A DNA stretch of 64,000 nucleotides from Candidatus Stahliibacteriota bacterium (GTDB taxonomy: Bacteria; Hydrothermota; Tepidihabitantia; B3-TA06). The position numbers were made by a program, and so were the translations under genes. This document shows positions 38,663 through 48,600 of the stretch, in pieces. The stretch lies in assembly GCA_004375895.1 (NCBI GenBank), contig SOJW01000040.1, forward strand, positions 16,616 to 80,615. The letters run 5' to 3'. Under the pieces are notes generated by a model, which was not told the origin of the DNA, did not search any database, and saw nothing but the letters and a program-made list of their open reading frames with translations. Numbering within the stretch: position 1 is the first letter of the stretch; every line of letters starts with the position of its first letter.

Positions 38663-39826
38663 ATGGCATTGACATTGCAAGCGAGGAAAGCCGTGACTAA
38701 AGAGACTTTCAAGCGCTACCAGAAAGCTCCTAAGAAGGAGAAGACGAGGATACTGGACGAGTTTGTGGCTTTGACTGGCTACACGAGACACCATGCCTCG
38801 TGGGTTTTAATGACCTGGGAGAAGCGCAGGCCCCCAAAGCGCACCAGGTCGAGGCCCCTTATCTACGACCGCAAGGTGTTTAAGGCACTGCGTAAGGTCT
38901 GGATAGTATGCGACTGTATCTGCGGCAAGCGCCTGGCTCCCTATCTTAAAGAGATATTGCCTATTCTTATATCATACGGTGAGTTAACGGTGGATGGCGA
39001 GACCAGGGATAAGCTGGTTAGGATAAGCGCTGCTACTATAGACCGGCTTCTGGCATCGGAGAAGGCGAAGTATAAACTAAAGCCCAGATCGAAGCCTGGA
39101 ACCTCACTACTGAATCGGATACCGGTAAAGACGTTCTCACAGTGGGACAGGAGCAAGCCTGGTCAGGTTCAGGTGGATCTGGTAGAGCATAACGGAGGTA
39201 TCACCAGAGGCGAATACGCCTGCAGCCTGGTTATGACCGATCCCTTCAGCGGCTGGACAGAGGTTCGTGCAGTAAAGAACAAGTTAATGTTACTTTTTGC
39301 CCAAGGCCAAAAAATCCGCAACGGAAAACAGGTAAGACCAACCTGTGAGTTGTGCTTCCTGCGATCTTTTGTTCCGCAGGAACAAAAGGAGCATAAAAGG
39401 CGTTACAAGAAGAATGATAACTTCTGCGTAGAGCAGAAGAACGGTAACGTAGTGAGAAGAGCCGTAGGTTACGGTCGTTACAGCGGGGAGCGGGAAGTGA
39501 GTATGCTGAACCGGTTGTACGAGTCTCTTAGATTATACGTAAACTACTTCCAGCCCATGATGAAGCTCGCCGAGAAGAGCAGGATAGGAAGTAAGGTAAG
39601 TAAACGTTACGACGAGGCCAAGACACCTTATCGCAGGCTCCTTGAGTACACAGAAGTTTCTCCAGAGCTGAAGGAGTTTCTAAACAGACGGTATGAGGCA
39701 TTGAATCCAGCGGAGTTGAAAAGAGAAATAACACGTTATCAACAAGAACTATTTACATACTCTTCCCGCAGACGAGGTATAAGGAAACCTGAGATGGACA
39801 AAACCTTACTTTCAGGTAGAATTTAG
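38663..39826 (+). pseudogene. DDE integrase-type transposase, open frame but catalytic centre replaced
   Basis: N-terminal HTH, QVDLVEHNGG...MTDPFSGWTEVRAVKNK and YKKNDNFCVEQKNGNVVRRAVGYGRYSG; no DNGSEF-type motif between them. Confidence 0.75.
39359..39393 (+). repeat. stem-loop family copy f (core TTTTGTTCC-GCA-GGAACAAAA) inside the transposase
   Basis: CTGCGATC...GGAGCA flanks. Confidence 0.9.
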
Positions 39827-39887
39827 GTGAGGCAACAGGTAATCATCTCAAGTGGATTTTTATGTGAGGCAACAGGAGAGAATTAAC

Positions 39888-39916
39888 TTGACAACCTGTA
39901 TACTCGTCGATAAAAT
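39888..39916 (+). promoter_or_regulatory. promoter TTGACA-N17-TAAAAT
   Basis: direct reading. Confidence 0.65.
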
Positions 39917-39934
39917 AGTTTAATAGGGTGGATT

Positions 39935-41437
39935 ATGAATAAATCTAAGAACTTGCTCTCAATTATCCTTTTTATGATGACTCTCCTGCTTCTTGCCGGC
40001 TGTAACGTGGAGTCGCGTGCTCTGTGGCAGGTTCGCCATTCACCCAACCCTGAGAAGCGCATGCAAGCGGTCAAGAAGCTGGGAGAGATCGGGAATGAAG
40101 AGGCCGTTTCAGCGCTCATCAAGGCACTGGACGACAAGGATGTCAGGGTTTCCATCACCTCTATGGAGGAGTTAAGTGATCTTGAGGTTAAGGCAATTGA
40201 TGACCTGTTAGGCGCTCTGGAACACCAATCCACCGAGGTTCGCAGGAGAGCTATCCAGGCTCTGGGCAGGATGTACGGTGAAGTGTTCCGATTGATCTAT
40301 GAGCATAAGAGATTCGATCTTCTCTCCGGCAAGGAAGCCTACGTGGATCGAGTGGGGGTGGGACTGATAGAGAAGCTGGCAGATGCCGATTACTGCATAC
40401 GAAAGGCCGCGTGTGATCTCCTTATCAAATGGAGTCGGTGGTGGAAACCCGATTCCACTGCGGCCCAGCCACTTATCCGGGCTTACGCCGCTGTCGCATC
40501 TGAATCCTTTACGCAGAGTCCCCCGGTGATTGTCGATCCCATGAGTGAAGCCGTCTACCGTACTCCACATGATCGACGACGCGCAAGGTATCGGGTGATT
40601 ATCGATCTCATGATGGAGACCGCCGACCCCCGGCTGGTTCCCTCCCTCATCGATGCGCTCGCCAACGAGGATTTCACGGTGAGTGATTTAGCCACGAGTG
40701 CGCTGGGTCGGATCGGAGGAGATGAGGCGGTCAAGGCGCTTATCTCGATGCTGGACGACACCGGCTCCCACCACCATTACACGGCCACCCAGGCCCTGGC
40801 CAACATCGGGGACAGCGCCGCGATAGAAAGGCTGATCGAAGCCCTCGACGATGAAGATGTGTTTATAAGGCAGTATGCAGCTTCGGCTCTGGACGATGTG
40901 GATGACCGCCGTGCGGTGGATGCGTTGATCAAGGCGCTGGACGACGAATCTTGCCAAGTCAGGGGTGCGGCGGTTTTCTCGCTGGGCGTTATCCGAGACG
41001 ACCGGGTGTTGCCCGCTCTCGTTGAGGCGCTTGATGATGATTCGGCCCATGTCCGCGCATCTGCGGCCTACTTCCTGGGCGTAACCGGTGACGCGCGGGC
41101 ATTTAAACCGCTGCGCCGCGCCATGTATGATGACAGTTCTATTGTCCAGGAAAGTGCTATACGGGCATTGGGAAGGCTGGGGGACGGGCGGGCGTTTCAG
41201 CCTCTCATAAGCATAAGCACACTATCCCATCGTAAGCCGGGCATGAGGATTGCGGCTGCCGGAGCCCTGGGCGAATTGGGAGATCCACGTGCGGTTCCTT
41301 ATCTTGAAAGATTGCTGGCCGACGAATATCTGGAAGTTCGCCATGCCGCGGCTAACGCTTTATGGAAGATTACCGGAAGGTCATACGAGGTCTCTGAGGA
41401 GGGTGCGAGAACCTTTCCGAATGTCTGTTCGCATTGA
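39935..41437 (+). CDS. HEAT-repeat lipoprotein
   Basis: LLLAGCNVE lipobox; repeated AVxxLIxALDDxxxxVRxxAxxALGxIGDxRA units. Confidence 0.9.
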   Translation: MNKSKNLLSIILFMMTLLLLAGCNVESRALWQVRHSPNPEKRMQAVKKLGEIGNEEAVSALIKALDDKDVRVSITSMEELSDLEVKAIDDLLGALEHQSTEVRRRAIQALGRMYGEVFRLIYEHKRFDLLSGKEAYVDRVGVGLIEKLADADYCIRKAACDLLIKWSRWWKPDSTAAQPLIRAYAAVASESFTQSPPVIVDPMSEAVYRTPHDRRRARYRVIIDLMMETADPRLVPSLIDALANEDFTVSDLATSALGRIGGDEAVKALISMLDDTGSHHHYTATQALANIGDSAAIERLIEALDDEDVFIRQYAASALDDVDDRRAVDALIKALDDESCQVRGAAVFSLGVIRDDRVLPALVEALDDDSAHVRASAAYFLGVTGDARAFKPLRRAMYDDSSIVQESAIRALGRLGDGRAFQPLISISTLSHRKPGMRIAAAGALGELGDPRAVPYLERLLADEYLEVRHAAANALWKITGRSYEVSEEGARTFPNVCSH

Positions 41438-41490
41438 GGATTAGAGAAGAGGGGGGATTTACTTCACGATTGATGAAACTTGGAGGTTAA

Positions 41491-42801
41491 ATGAATATTA
41501 AATCTTTCTTAGCCTTTGCTTTAATTGCTTTAGGTCTTTGCTCCTGTGCCGTGATCAGGGGTATTAAAGGGCTGAAGGAGAGGCCCCAGGTTATCGAGAT
41601 ATTCGGCACCGAACACTACTACGAGATGGATGCCGGGGCGTGGGAGCCTGAGGAGGTTTACATCCCGTTGGGAGAGAATTTCCAGTTCTGGTATCTTTGG
41701 CAGGGGGAGAGTCAGATCACCTGGCGCACCGAGAACGGGGTCCTTTACCTTAACGGCGAGCCTGTGGGCGTGGATCTGAACAAAGCCTCTTCTTACAACA
41801 TTCCCGACCCTTCCGCCATCCGCACTGTCACCACCAACTCCTCATCGACCAGAGGCCTTGATCGGTTCCCAAACCTTAACGCGGTGGTAATGCACTCCAT
41901 AGGTCTAAGTGATCGGACCCTTAAAGAGCTCAGTGAATTTCCTGATCTAGGGCTCATCTCCCTTTCCTGTCCGCCTACTCCATCGGTTCCCTTTTCCCGG
42001 ACTATCGAGGTAACCAATGAGGGTCTTGTTCACCTTAAGAATCTTCCCCGGCTCAAGGTGCTTTCCCTGGATGACACCAGGATATCCAGTGCAGGGCTTA
42101 TCCACCTCAGGGATGTCGAGAGTCTCAGGTTCTTATCCTTGCGAAACAATATATGTGACGATTATCTGGAGCATTTGGCGGCTCTGCCCAATCTCAAGGT
42201 TCTTTACCTGGATAACACTTATGTTACCTATACCGGCCTGGCAAAGCTTGCCCCGCTTACCGGGCTTAAGGCCCTGGGGCTGTCACATACCACGGTGACC
42301 GATTCGGGACTTGCGATCATTAAAGGATTCCTGAATCTGCGCTGGCTCTTATTGTCCGAAACCCAGATAACCGATTCGGGTCTTCGCCATCTTTCCGGTC
42401 TGTCCGAATTGCGCTGGCTGGATATCTCCAACAACTTTCTAACCGATAACGCGTTTGTACACATTAAAGGGCTTGGAAAGATGATATGGATTGACCTTTC
42501 CGGCAACCGCGTCAGCGATGCGGCCCTTGACAACCTAAAGGGTATGAAGCACCTTCGCTGGATATGGCTTAGGAGTACTCAGATTACTGACCAGGGTTTG
42601 GTCATCCTGTCTGAATTCAGAAACCTGCATGGGCTCGATCTGCGCAACTGCCGCCGCATCACCGACGCCGGCCTGCGTCATCTAAAGCGTTGCAAAAATT
42701 TGCGTATGGTTCGATTGTATGACACACGGGTATCAAAGAAAGGGATTGAAAGCCTCCGCAAAGCCCTACCCCACTGTGAGGTGATTGCCGAACCGTGGTG
42801 A
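41491..42801 (+). CDS. leucine-rich-repeat lipoprotein
   Basis: GLCSCAVI lipobox; repeated LxxLxxLxxLxLxxTxITDxGL units. Confidence 0.9.
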   Translation: MNIKSFLAFALIALGLCSCAVIRGIKGLKERPQVIEIFGTEHYYEMDAGAWEPEEVYIPLGENFQFWYLWQGESQITWRTENGVLYLNGEPVGVDLNKASSYNIPDPSAIRTVTTNSSSTRGLDRFPNLNAVVMHSIGLSDRTLKELSEFPDLGLISLSCPPTPSVPFSRTIEVTNEGLVHLKNLPRLKVLSLDDTRISSAGLIHLRDVESLRFLSLRNNICDDYLEHLAALPNLKVLYLDNTYVTYTGLAKLAPLTGLKALGLSHTTVTDSGLAIIKGFLNLRWLLLSETQITDSGLRHLSGLSELRWLDISNNFLTDNAFVHIKGLGKMIWIDLSGNRVSDAALDNLKGMKHLRWIWLRSTQITDQGLVILSEFRNLHGLDLRNCRRITDAGLRHLKRCKNLRMVRLYDTRVSKKGIESLRKALPHCEVIAEPW

Positions 42802-42810
42802 TAGGTTGGT

Positions 42811-43053
42811 TTGGGCTATACCCTGGGCAAGGGCAACATCACCGTATCCGACGAGGGCGAGCCGCGTGTCCGTTTCGAGCTCGCTGACGGCTCCAAAGGC
42901 ATCGAGGTCTGCCTGACCGATGAAGCCAAGGCGCGAATAGCTTCTGCTAACGGCTGGGACGAAGCCGATCGGCTGGGCCGCCATATGCTTACCGACCCTG
43001 AGGAAGAACTCTTTATAGTTAACCACGCCGTAGCTGCAACAGGTAACCCTTAA
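42811..43053 (+). pseudogene. 5'-truncated FmdE-family duplicate
   Basis: LGKGNITVSDEGEPRVRFEL...LTDPEEELF shared with 43312..43749. Confidence 0.8.
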
Positions 43054-43248
43054 TATCCTCCCAACATGGAGCTTGCACTATCTTAAGGAGTAAGCCAATG
43101 TAGCCTATTTTTGGTGTGGGATTTACGAGGGGGCTAACTTCCACATCTCTTGAGTTATATCTTATCGGGGTCCCAGCGGCGTTGTGAAGCAACGGCGTGG
43201 GGTGATTATTTCATCTTCTCCCGGCTGTAGGCTATAATCTCGGCGTAG

Positions 43249-43273
43249 CGGCAACTCCGCGTTGCCGTTTTAT
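43249..43273 (+). terminator. CGGCAAC-TCCGC-GTTGCCG followed by TTTTAT
   Basis: 7-bp stem plus U-run. Confidence 0.6.
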
Positions 43274-43278
43274 AATCC

Positions 43279-43306
43279 TTGACTAGAAAGCCCGCTCGCT
43301 TAGAAT
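43279..43306 (+). promoter_or_regulatory. promoter TTGACT-N16-TAGAAT, 5 nt before the ATG at 43312
   Basis: direct reading. Confidence 0.65.
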
Positions 43307-43311
43307 CGGGG

Positions 43312-43749
43312 ATGCATAAAGAACTCTCGCACGAGGAGACGCTTGCGTTCCTTGCTCGCTTTCACGGACACATCGGGCCTTATCTGGTGCTTGGCTACCG
43401 GGCTGGGGTTATTGCTAATCGTATTCTGGGTGAAGACCCGTTCTGCAAGCGTGCCCATACCATGACCGGATTTAAGCCCCCGATTTCCTGCTTTACCGAC
43501 GGTATTCAGCTCGGCTCGTGCTGCACCCTTGGCAAGGGCAACATCACCGTATCCGACGAGGGCGAGCCGCGTGTCCGCTTTGAGTTAAGGGATGGTTCCA
43601 GGTCTCTCGAAATCTCTCTGAGTGACGATGCCAAGGCACGGATAGCTACCGCCCACGACTGGGACGGTGCGGAACGGTTGGCACGCCAGATGCTTACCGA
43701 CCCTGAGGAAGAACTCTTCATGCTCACCCACCATACGCCCAGCGGGTAA
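43312..43749 (+). CDS. FmdE-family protein
   Basis: FHGHIGPYLVLGYRAGVIANRIL, GSCCTLGKGNI. Confidence 0.8.
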   Translation: MHKELSHEETLAFLARFHGHIGPYLVLGYRAGVIANRILGEDPFCKRAHTMTGFKPPISCFTDGIQLGSCCTLGKGNITVSDEGEPRVRFELRDGSRSLEISLSDDAKARIATAHDWDGAERLARQMLTDPEEELFMLTHHTPSG

Positions 43750-43852
43750 CCCTTCCTCTCCTCCCGGCATGGGGGCTGGCACTGTCTTGGAGGCAGGATA
43801 GCTTCGGTACGGGATGCACGGTGGGACTTCTAAATCCTTGGATTGCATCTTA

Positions 43853-44737
43853 TCATCGTAATAACGTTTCAGATTCCCCTTGCGCTGGCGCTGTGTTCGA
43901 TGAATCTGTCTGCTCAAGGCTTGACAGATCAACAGTCCGGCCCGCGCCCAGCCTTAAGAATCTATTCTTGTAGTGCTGTGCAAACAGCTCTATCGCTCGG
44001 TCGCCTGAGCAGTGGCAGGGTCCGGCGTATCGCACACCCAGTTCACTGAACTCCGAGATAATCCTTTTGATTTGCGCATCACTGTGTCCCAGGAGATGAA
44101 ACCCGCCCATCACCAGCAACACCTCCTCACCTGTAAGCTCCTTTGCCTTCTTTACTATATTTACCACCCCGGGATGGGCGCAGCCGGTGATCACTATCAA
44201 ACCTTTATCCGTGGGGATTGCAAGGGACTGTTCCTTTATCATGGTTCCCATCTCGCCGGTGGAGAGGGCGTGCTCAGAGATCTTAGCCGGTCCAGCTACT
44301 TCAACGACCTCTGCACCGTGTCCTTTTGCCTCGTTCTTGATACTCGGAGGGAAAGACCTCAGAACGTAAACAGTAACGTTGGGGTTTGCGGAAAGGAAGC
44401 TTGCCAGACCACCTACATGGTCCCCGTGCCCGTGGGAAAGCACAACCATGTCCACTTGCTTGGGATCGATCTCCAGCTTATTCATATTGGACATAAGTAT
44501 CTCGCCGTCGCCGCCTGTATCGAAGAGGATCGTTTTATCCAATCCTTCGATCAAACAGGCAAACCCCCAGTCAGGCTCAAGACCCTCCTTCCATAACCGG
44601 TTGTCGTAGACGACGGTTATCTTGAGGCCCTCGATACCTACCGTCTCAATCTCTCCAGTCATGAGTTGCTCCTTTGAGCTTGCACGGCAACTGGCGATCA
44701 ACGCCGTTGCTAAGATCGCTAAGATAGCCCTTTTCAC
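43853..44737 (-). CDS. MBL-fold metallohydrolase lipoprotein
   Basis: LIASCRAS lipobox; LSHGHGDHVGGL; ITGCAHPGVVNIV; GGFHLLGHSD. Confidence 0.88.
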   Translation of the reverse strand: MKRAILAILATALIASCRASSKEQLMTGEIETVGIEGLKITVVYDNRLWKEGLEPDWGFACLIEGLDKTILFDTGGDGEILMSNMNKLEIDPKQVDMVVLSHGHGDHVGGLASFLSANPNVTVYVLRSFPPSIKNEAKGHGAEVVEVAGPAKISEHALSTGEMGTMIKEQSLAIPTDKGLIVITGCAHPGVVNIVKKAKELTGEEVLLVMGGFHLLGHSDAQIKRIISEFSELGVRYAGPCHCSGDRAIELFAQHYKNRFLRLGAGRTVDLSSLEQTDSSNTAPAQGESETLLR

Positions 44738-44776
44738 CTTTTCCTCCTCCTTGCTACGGAAGCCAAAAAGGATCCT

Positions 44777-45268
44777 CTAAAGCTTGGCCAGACGCTTCTC
44801 GAAGTCTCGAACCTTCCAGGTCTTGCGGATTTTTTCGACGGTGTGACCCTCGGCTTCAAGCTTCTCCGCGTAGGTTTCCATCCCGCCCGGGAACTTGGGA
44901 TTGAGTTCACCCTTGGATTTAAGCACCCGCCAGTAGGGGGCGATCCGCTTGCGGCCAGCTGCCCGATCCTCCTCTGCGGCTTTAGCCACTATATTCAGGA
45001 AGATGCCGGTGGTCATCGGGCAGGCTGAGTCCGTGCCGAAATCCTCACACAGCCTGTCCATGATCGCAGATACCGTTGCCAGCTTGCCTTTCGGTATCTT
45101 GCGTACGATCCCGTCGATTATCATGGGTGTGGCAATGATCATCTTGCCCTGCCCGAACCTGGGCTGCATCTTCGGCGGGACATCAACCACCTTCGGCTCA
45201 GCCGGGTTTTCCATCTTATCCCGCCAGGATTTCTTGGACTTCCAGGTGATCTTGGATTTGGACTTCAT
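44777..45268 (-). CDS. MGMT-fold family protein
   Basis: IPKGKLATVSAIMDRL and PYWRVLKSKGELN; start MKSKSK with AGGAGG SD. Confidence 0.65.
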   Translation of the reverse strand: MKSKSKITWKSKKSWRDKMENPAEPKVVDVPPKMQPRFGQGKMIIATPMIIDGIVRKIPKGKLATVSAIMDRLCEDFGTDSACPMTTGIFLNIVAKAAEEDRAAGRKRIAPYWRVLKSKGELNPKFPGGMETYAEKLEAEGHTVEKIRKTWKVRDFEKRLAKL

Positions 45269-45493
45269 GCTCTCTACCTCCTTTGATCGGCTTATACTAT
45301 GCAAAACGAACAAGCTGTCAATGATTCTCTCCTCGGCGTTATCTAACAACGACATCTCTACCCCCTCCCTTGAGTGGAGGGGGTAGGGGGAGGGTGATTG
45401 GGCTCACCTCCTCTTTAATCCTCCCCCATCAAGGGGGAGGATTTTTACCACCACACCGTCCTTGCGGGACGACGAGGAGACCTCGAATAACAT

Positions 45494-45541
45494 GTAGTGC
45501 GAGGCTTTAGCCTCGCTAGCGAACCTGAAGGTTCGCACTAC
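45494..45541. repeat. GTAGTGCGAGGCTTTAGCCTCGC-TAGC-GAACCTGAAGGTTCGCACTAC double hairpin
   Basis: two internal palindromes plus terminal GTAGTGCGA/TCGCACTAC inverted repeat. Confidence 0.8.
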
Positions 45542-45553
45542 ACACTAGTTAAC

Positions 45554-45585
45554 GCTCCTTTTCGCCCACGGCGAAAAGATCGCAG
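45554..45585 (-). repeat. stem-loop family copy g (core TTTTCGCC-CAC-GGCGAAAA)
   Basis: GCTCC...GATCGCAG flanks. Confidence 0.9.
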
Positions 45586-45614
45586 GGAAAAATCAATGAA
45601 CGCAGTAGCGCCCT

Positions 45615-48600
45615 CTATTTTTTATTTCGGTTTTCACGGCGAAGGGGCGCATCGCCGGAGGTGTTAAGTATCTCCGCAACCACCTCCTCAAACTTCCTGG
45701 CTTTCCCCTTCTTTAGCATCGCTTCGAATTCCTCGGGTGATAGCTTGGATTTAAGCTCGGCAAGCAGGTTATCTGCTTTATCCCTGGTGTCTTTTTCTGC
45801 GCCAGGGTTCTCAATCACCACCGCGAGAAGTTCCAGCGCCCTATGGGGTTCATCCTTTTGGGCAAGCAGTTGTGCTGTTTCAACTAAAATGTCTGCTTCT
45901 GCCATCACGCGTTTTATTTTGGTTGCTAACTCTAAGGCATCCCGGAAGTAGCTGCCCGCTTCTTCATATTTGCCAAGAGCGCAGGCAACCTTGCCCAGGC
46001 CCTTCAGGGAGAAAGATTTCCCCCATGGATTGTCCATTCCCTTAGAAATTTCCAGACCCTCCTGATGGAACCTTCTTGCTTCCCCCCAGGCTCCCAGAGC
46101 AAAGGCCACATCGCCCATGTGGTTCAAGCAGAAGACCATACCTTCCCGGTCGCCGACTTCCCTGGAGATATCAAGCGCTTCTGAAAGGAGCCCTCGCGCT
46201 CTTTCGTACTCCTTCTTGTAGAGCGCGGCCTCGCTCATGTTTCCAAGAACGATATCCATCCCCCAGCGGTGCCCCAGCTCTTTGTAAATGGCAAGGCTTT
46301 CGGCATAGCAGCGGTTCGCCTCGTCATAGGCTCCCATCGCCAGAAGGGCGTTTCCCATGTTGTTGAGGGTCCTTGCCAGACCTCGGTAATTGCTCATCTT
46401 TCTGTGCACCGCAAGACTCTCTTCACTCTTTGCCCTTGCTTCTTCATACTCCCCCTGATTTATGGCAATACTGGCCAGGCCTGAGAGGGCATTGCCTATC
46501 TTAACCTCGTCGTCGATCTCGCGGCTCAGGACAAGGCTTTCGGCAATAAACTCGCGTGATTTATCGTACTCGCCAAGACGGTGACAGATGGTTCCCAGGG
46601 CGCTAAGAACAAAGATGATCTCCTTTTTTGCATCGAGCTTACAGAAGACAGGAAGAGTTCTTTCAAGAAGCGACTTGCCCTCCTGGTAGTCTCCCAGTCG
46701 ATAGGTGAACGCTGCTTCGAAGGCTCCGACCTTTGCAGGCACCAGACCTTCGCTTCCCTCGATCTCTGCCGCCGCCCAGGAAAAGAGATCCTTGCCTTCC
46801 GCGAAACGCCCTTGGTGTTCGTAGAACAAAGAGAGGCTCTCAAGATACTTGGCGATCGTCACGAGGTCCTTTTTCCCCACCGCCCAGCGGAATCCCGCAC
46901 GGATGTTCTCGATCTCGGCTCTGATCTCCTCCAGGGCCTCCTTCTGCCTCGCGCCGGTAAGCTCGGGCTCCCTTTGATCCAGTGCCTGTCCCTGGTAGGC
47001 GGCGTGGAGGTCTTTTGTCTTCCCGTGCTCCTCGGTATCCTCTGCCAGCTTCTCCTCGGAGTATCGCCTTAAGACCTCCAGCATCTGGTAGCGGCCGGAG
47101 ACGTCTTTTGTAATGAGCGACTTGTCTATCAGAAGCGAGAGCAGGGGCAGCGAGGCACCTGCAATCCGCTCTGCCGCTTGGCGGGAGAAACCAGCTCTGA
47201 ATACCGAGAGCCTGCGGAACGCATCTTTCTCCTTCTCGTTCAGGAGCTTCCATGAGTAGTCGAAAACGAGCTTCAGGCTTCGGTGCCTTTCAGGAACGTC
47301 GCGAAGGGGGGTGGCCAGGAAATCGTAGCCTCGCTCGATCTCCTCGGCAATCTCGGCCAGGGAGAGTGCGCGCACCCATGAGGAGGCAAGCTCTATACCT
47401 AAAGGAACCCCCTCCACAAGCCTCGAGATGCGCGCTACGAAGGGCTTATCCTTTCCGCCTATCACCAGTCCTGGATCGAGGCGTCGTGCGCTTTCGGTAA
47501 AAAGCTGCACTGCGCTGTAGGCTTCGATATCTGTGACGGCGGCTTCCTGAGGAAAGTCCATCCCAGCGAGCTCCAGTATGGCTTCCCCTTGAAGGGCGAG
47601 CCTCTCCCGTGAGGTAACCAGCAACCTGAGCTTGGGAGCCTCTTTGAGGATCTCGGAAAGGAACCCTGCATCCTCAACCAGGTGCTCGAAGCTGTCGAGT
47701 AGGATGAGCGTCTCCTTCTCCCCGAGAAAGGCAAAAAGCTGGCTCTTAGGCTCCTGGCTGCCGTAGAATGAGAACTCAAATGAGTCGGCTATAGCCGGAA
47801 TAAGAAGGTCTACGGACCCCAGTGAGGCAAGCGCAACGAAGCGCACCCCGTCCGGGAAACGATCCAGGATCTCGGCAGCCGACTGGACAGCGAGGCGCGT
47901 CTTGCCGATCCCACCCGGACCCAGGACAGTTACCAGACGATTCTCCTCCAAGAGTCTCTTTGCCTCCTCTATCTCTTCCTCGCGTCCCACAAAGTTGGTG
48001 AGAGCGAGGGGAAGGTTATGTTCTACATATTCCCTCTTAACCCCGACCTTCTCTGCAAGAGGGGTCTCGGAGAAGTCCTCTCTAAGCAGCCATTTATTGT
48101 CTTCCCTCTTTAATACACCCCGGTTTATGAGATAGGTAAGCCCCTTGCGGAGGAAGGCGGGAAGGCCCCTTGTCTGGCTGTGAAGCCAGCGGATGAACTC
48201 AGATGGCGGTTCCCAACCCAGGGGGCTGCGCAGCCATACTTGAACTCCCTTCTGGGATAAAGGCTCAAGCTCCAACGTCTCCCAGAGATGGGTCTGAATA
48301 AACAGTCTGCGGGAGCTCTCCGCCTCCACGGTGTAGGAGAAAGCGACGATTGGTACTTCGCTTGAGGCGAGGAATCCACGCAGAAGCTGTAGGGTTGCTC
48401 CATCAAGCTCAGCAATGTTGTCGATCGCGAAGAGAAGTCTGGTTGTCCTCTTCTTACTTAAGAAATCCTCTAAGGCCTGCGTCAGTTTTTCTTTGGCTAA
48501 CGACGTCAAGGGGCTCTCTTCGAATGCCTGCAGCGCTTGGGCAAGTGCAAATCCCGGCCTCAGCTTGGTGGCCGGATTGCCCTCGAGCCGGATAACCTCG

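Larger units (their letters stand above)
38550..39872 (+). mobile_element. insertion sequence with two same-orientation TTGCCTCA-type repeats at each end
   Basis: 38550-38573, 38584-38608, 39812-39835 (rc), 39848-39872 (rc). Confidence 0.8.

Noticed and set aside
45361-45460. CCCTCCC...GGGAGGG elements as a novel family
   Set aside because: Similar GC-rich palindromes are widely seen as dispersed repeats in diverse bacterial genomes; only the nested copies at the right edge were kept as a finding.
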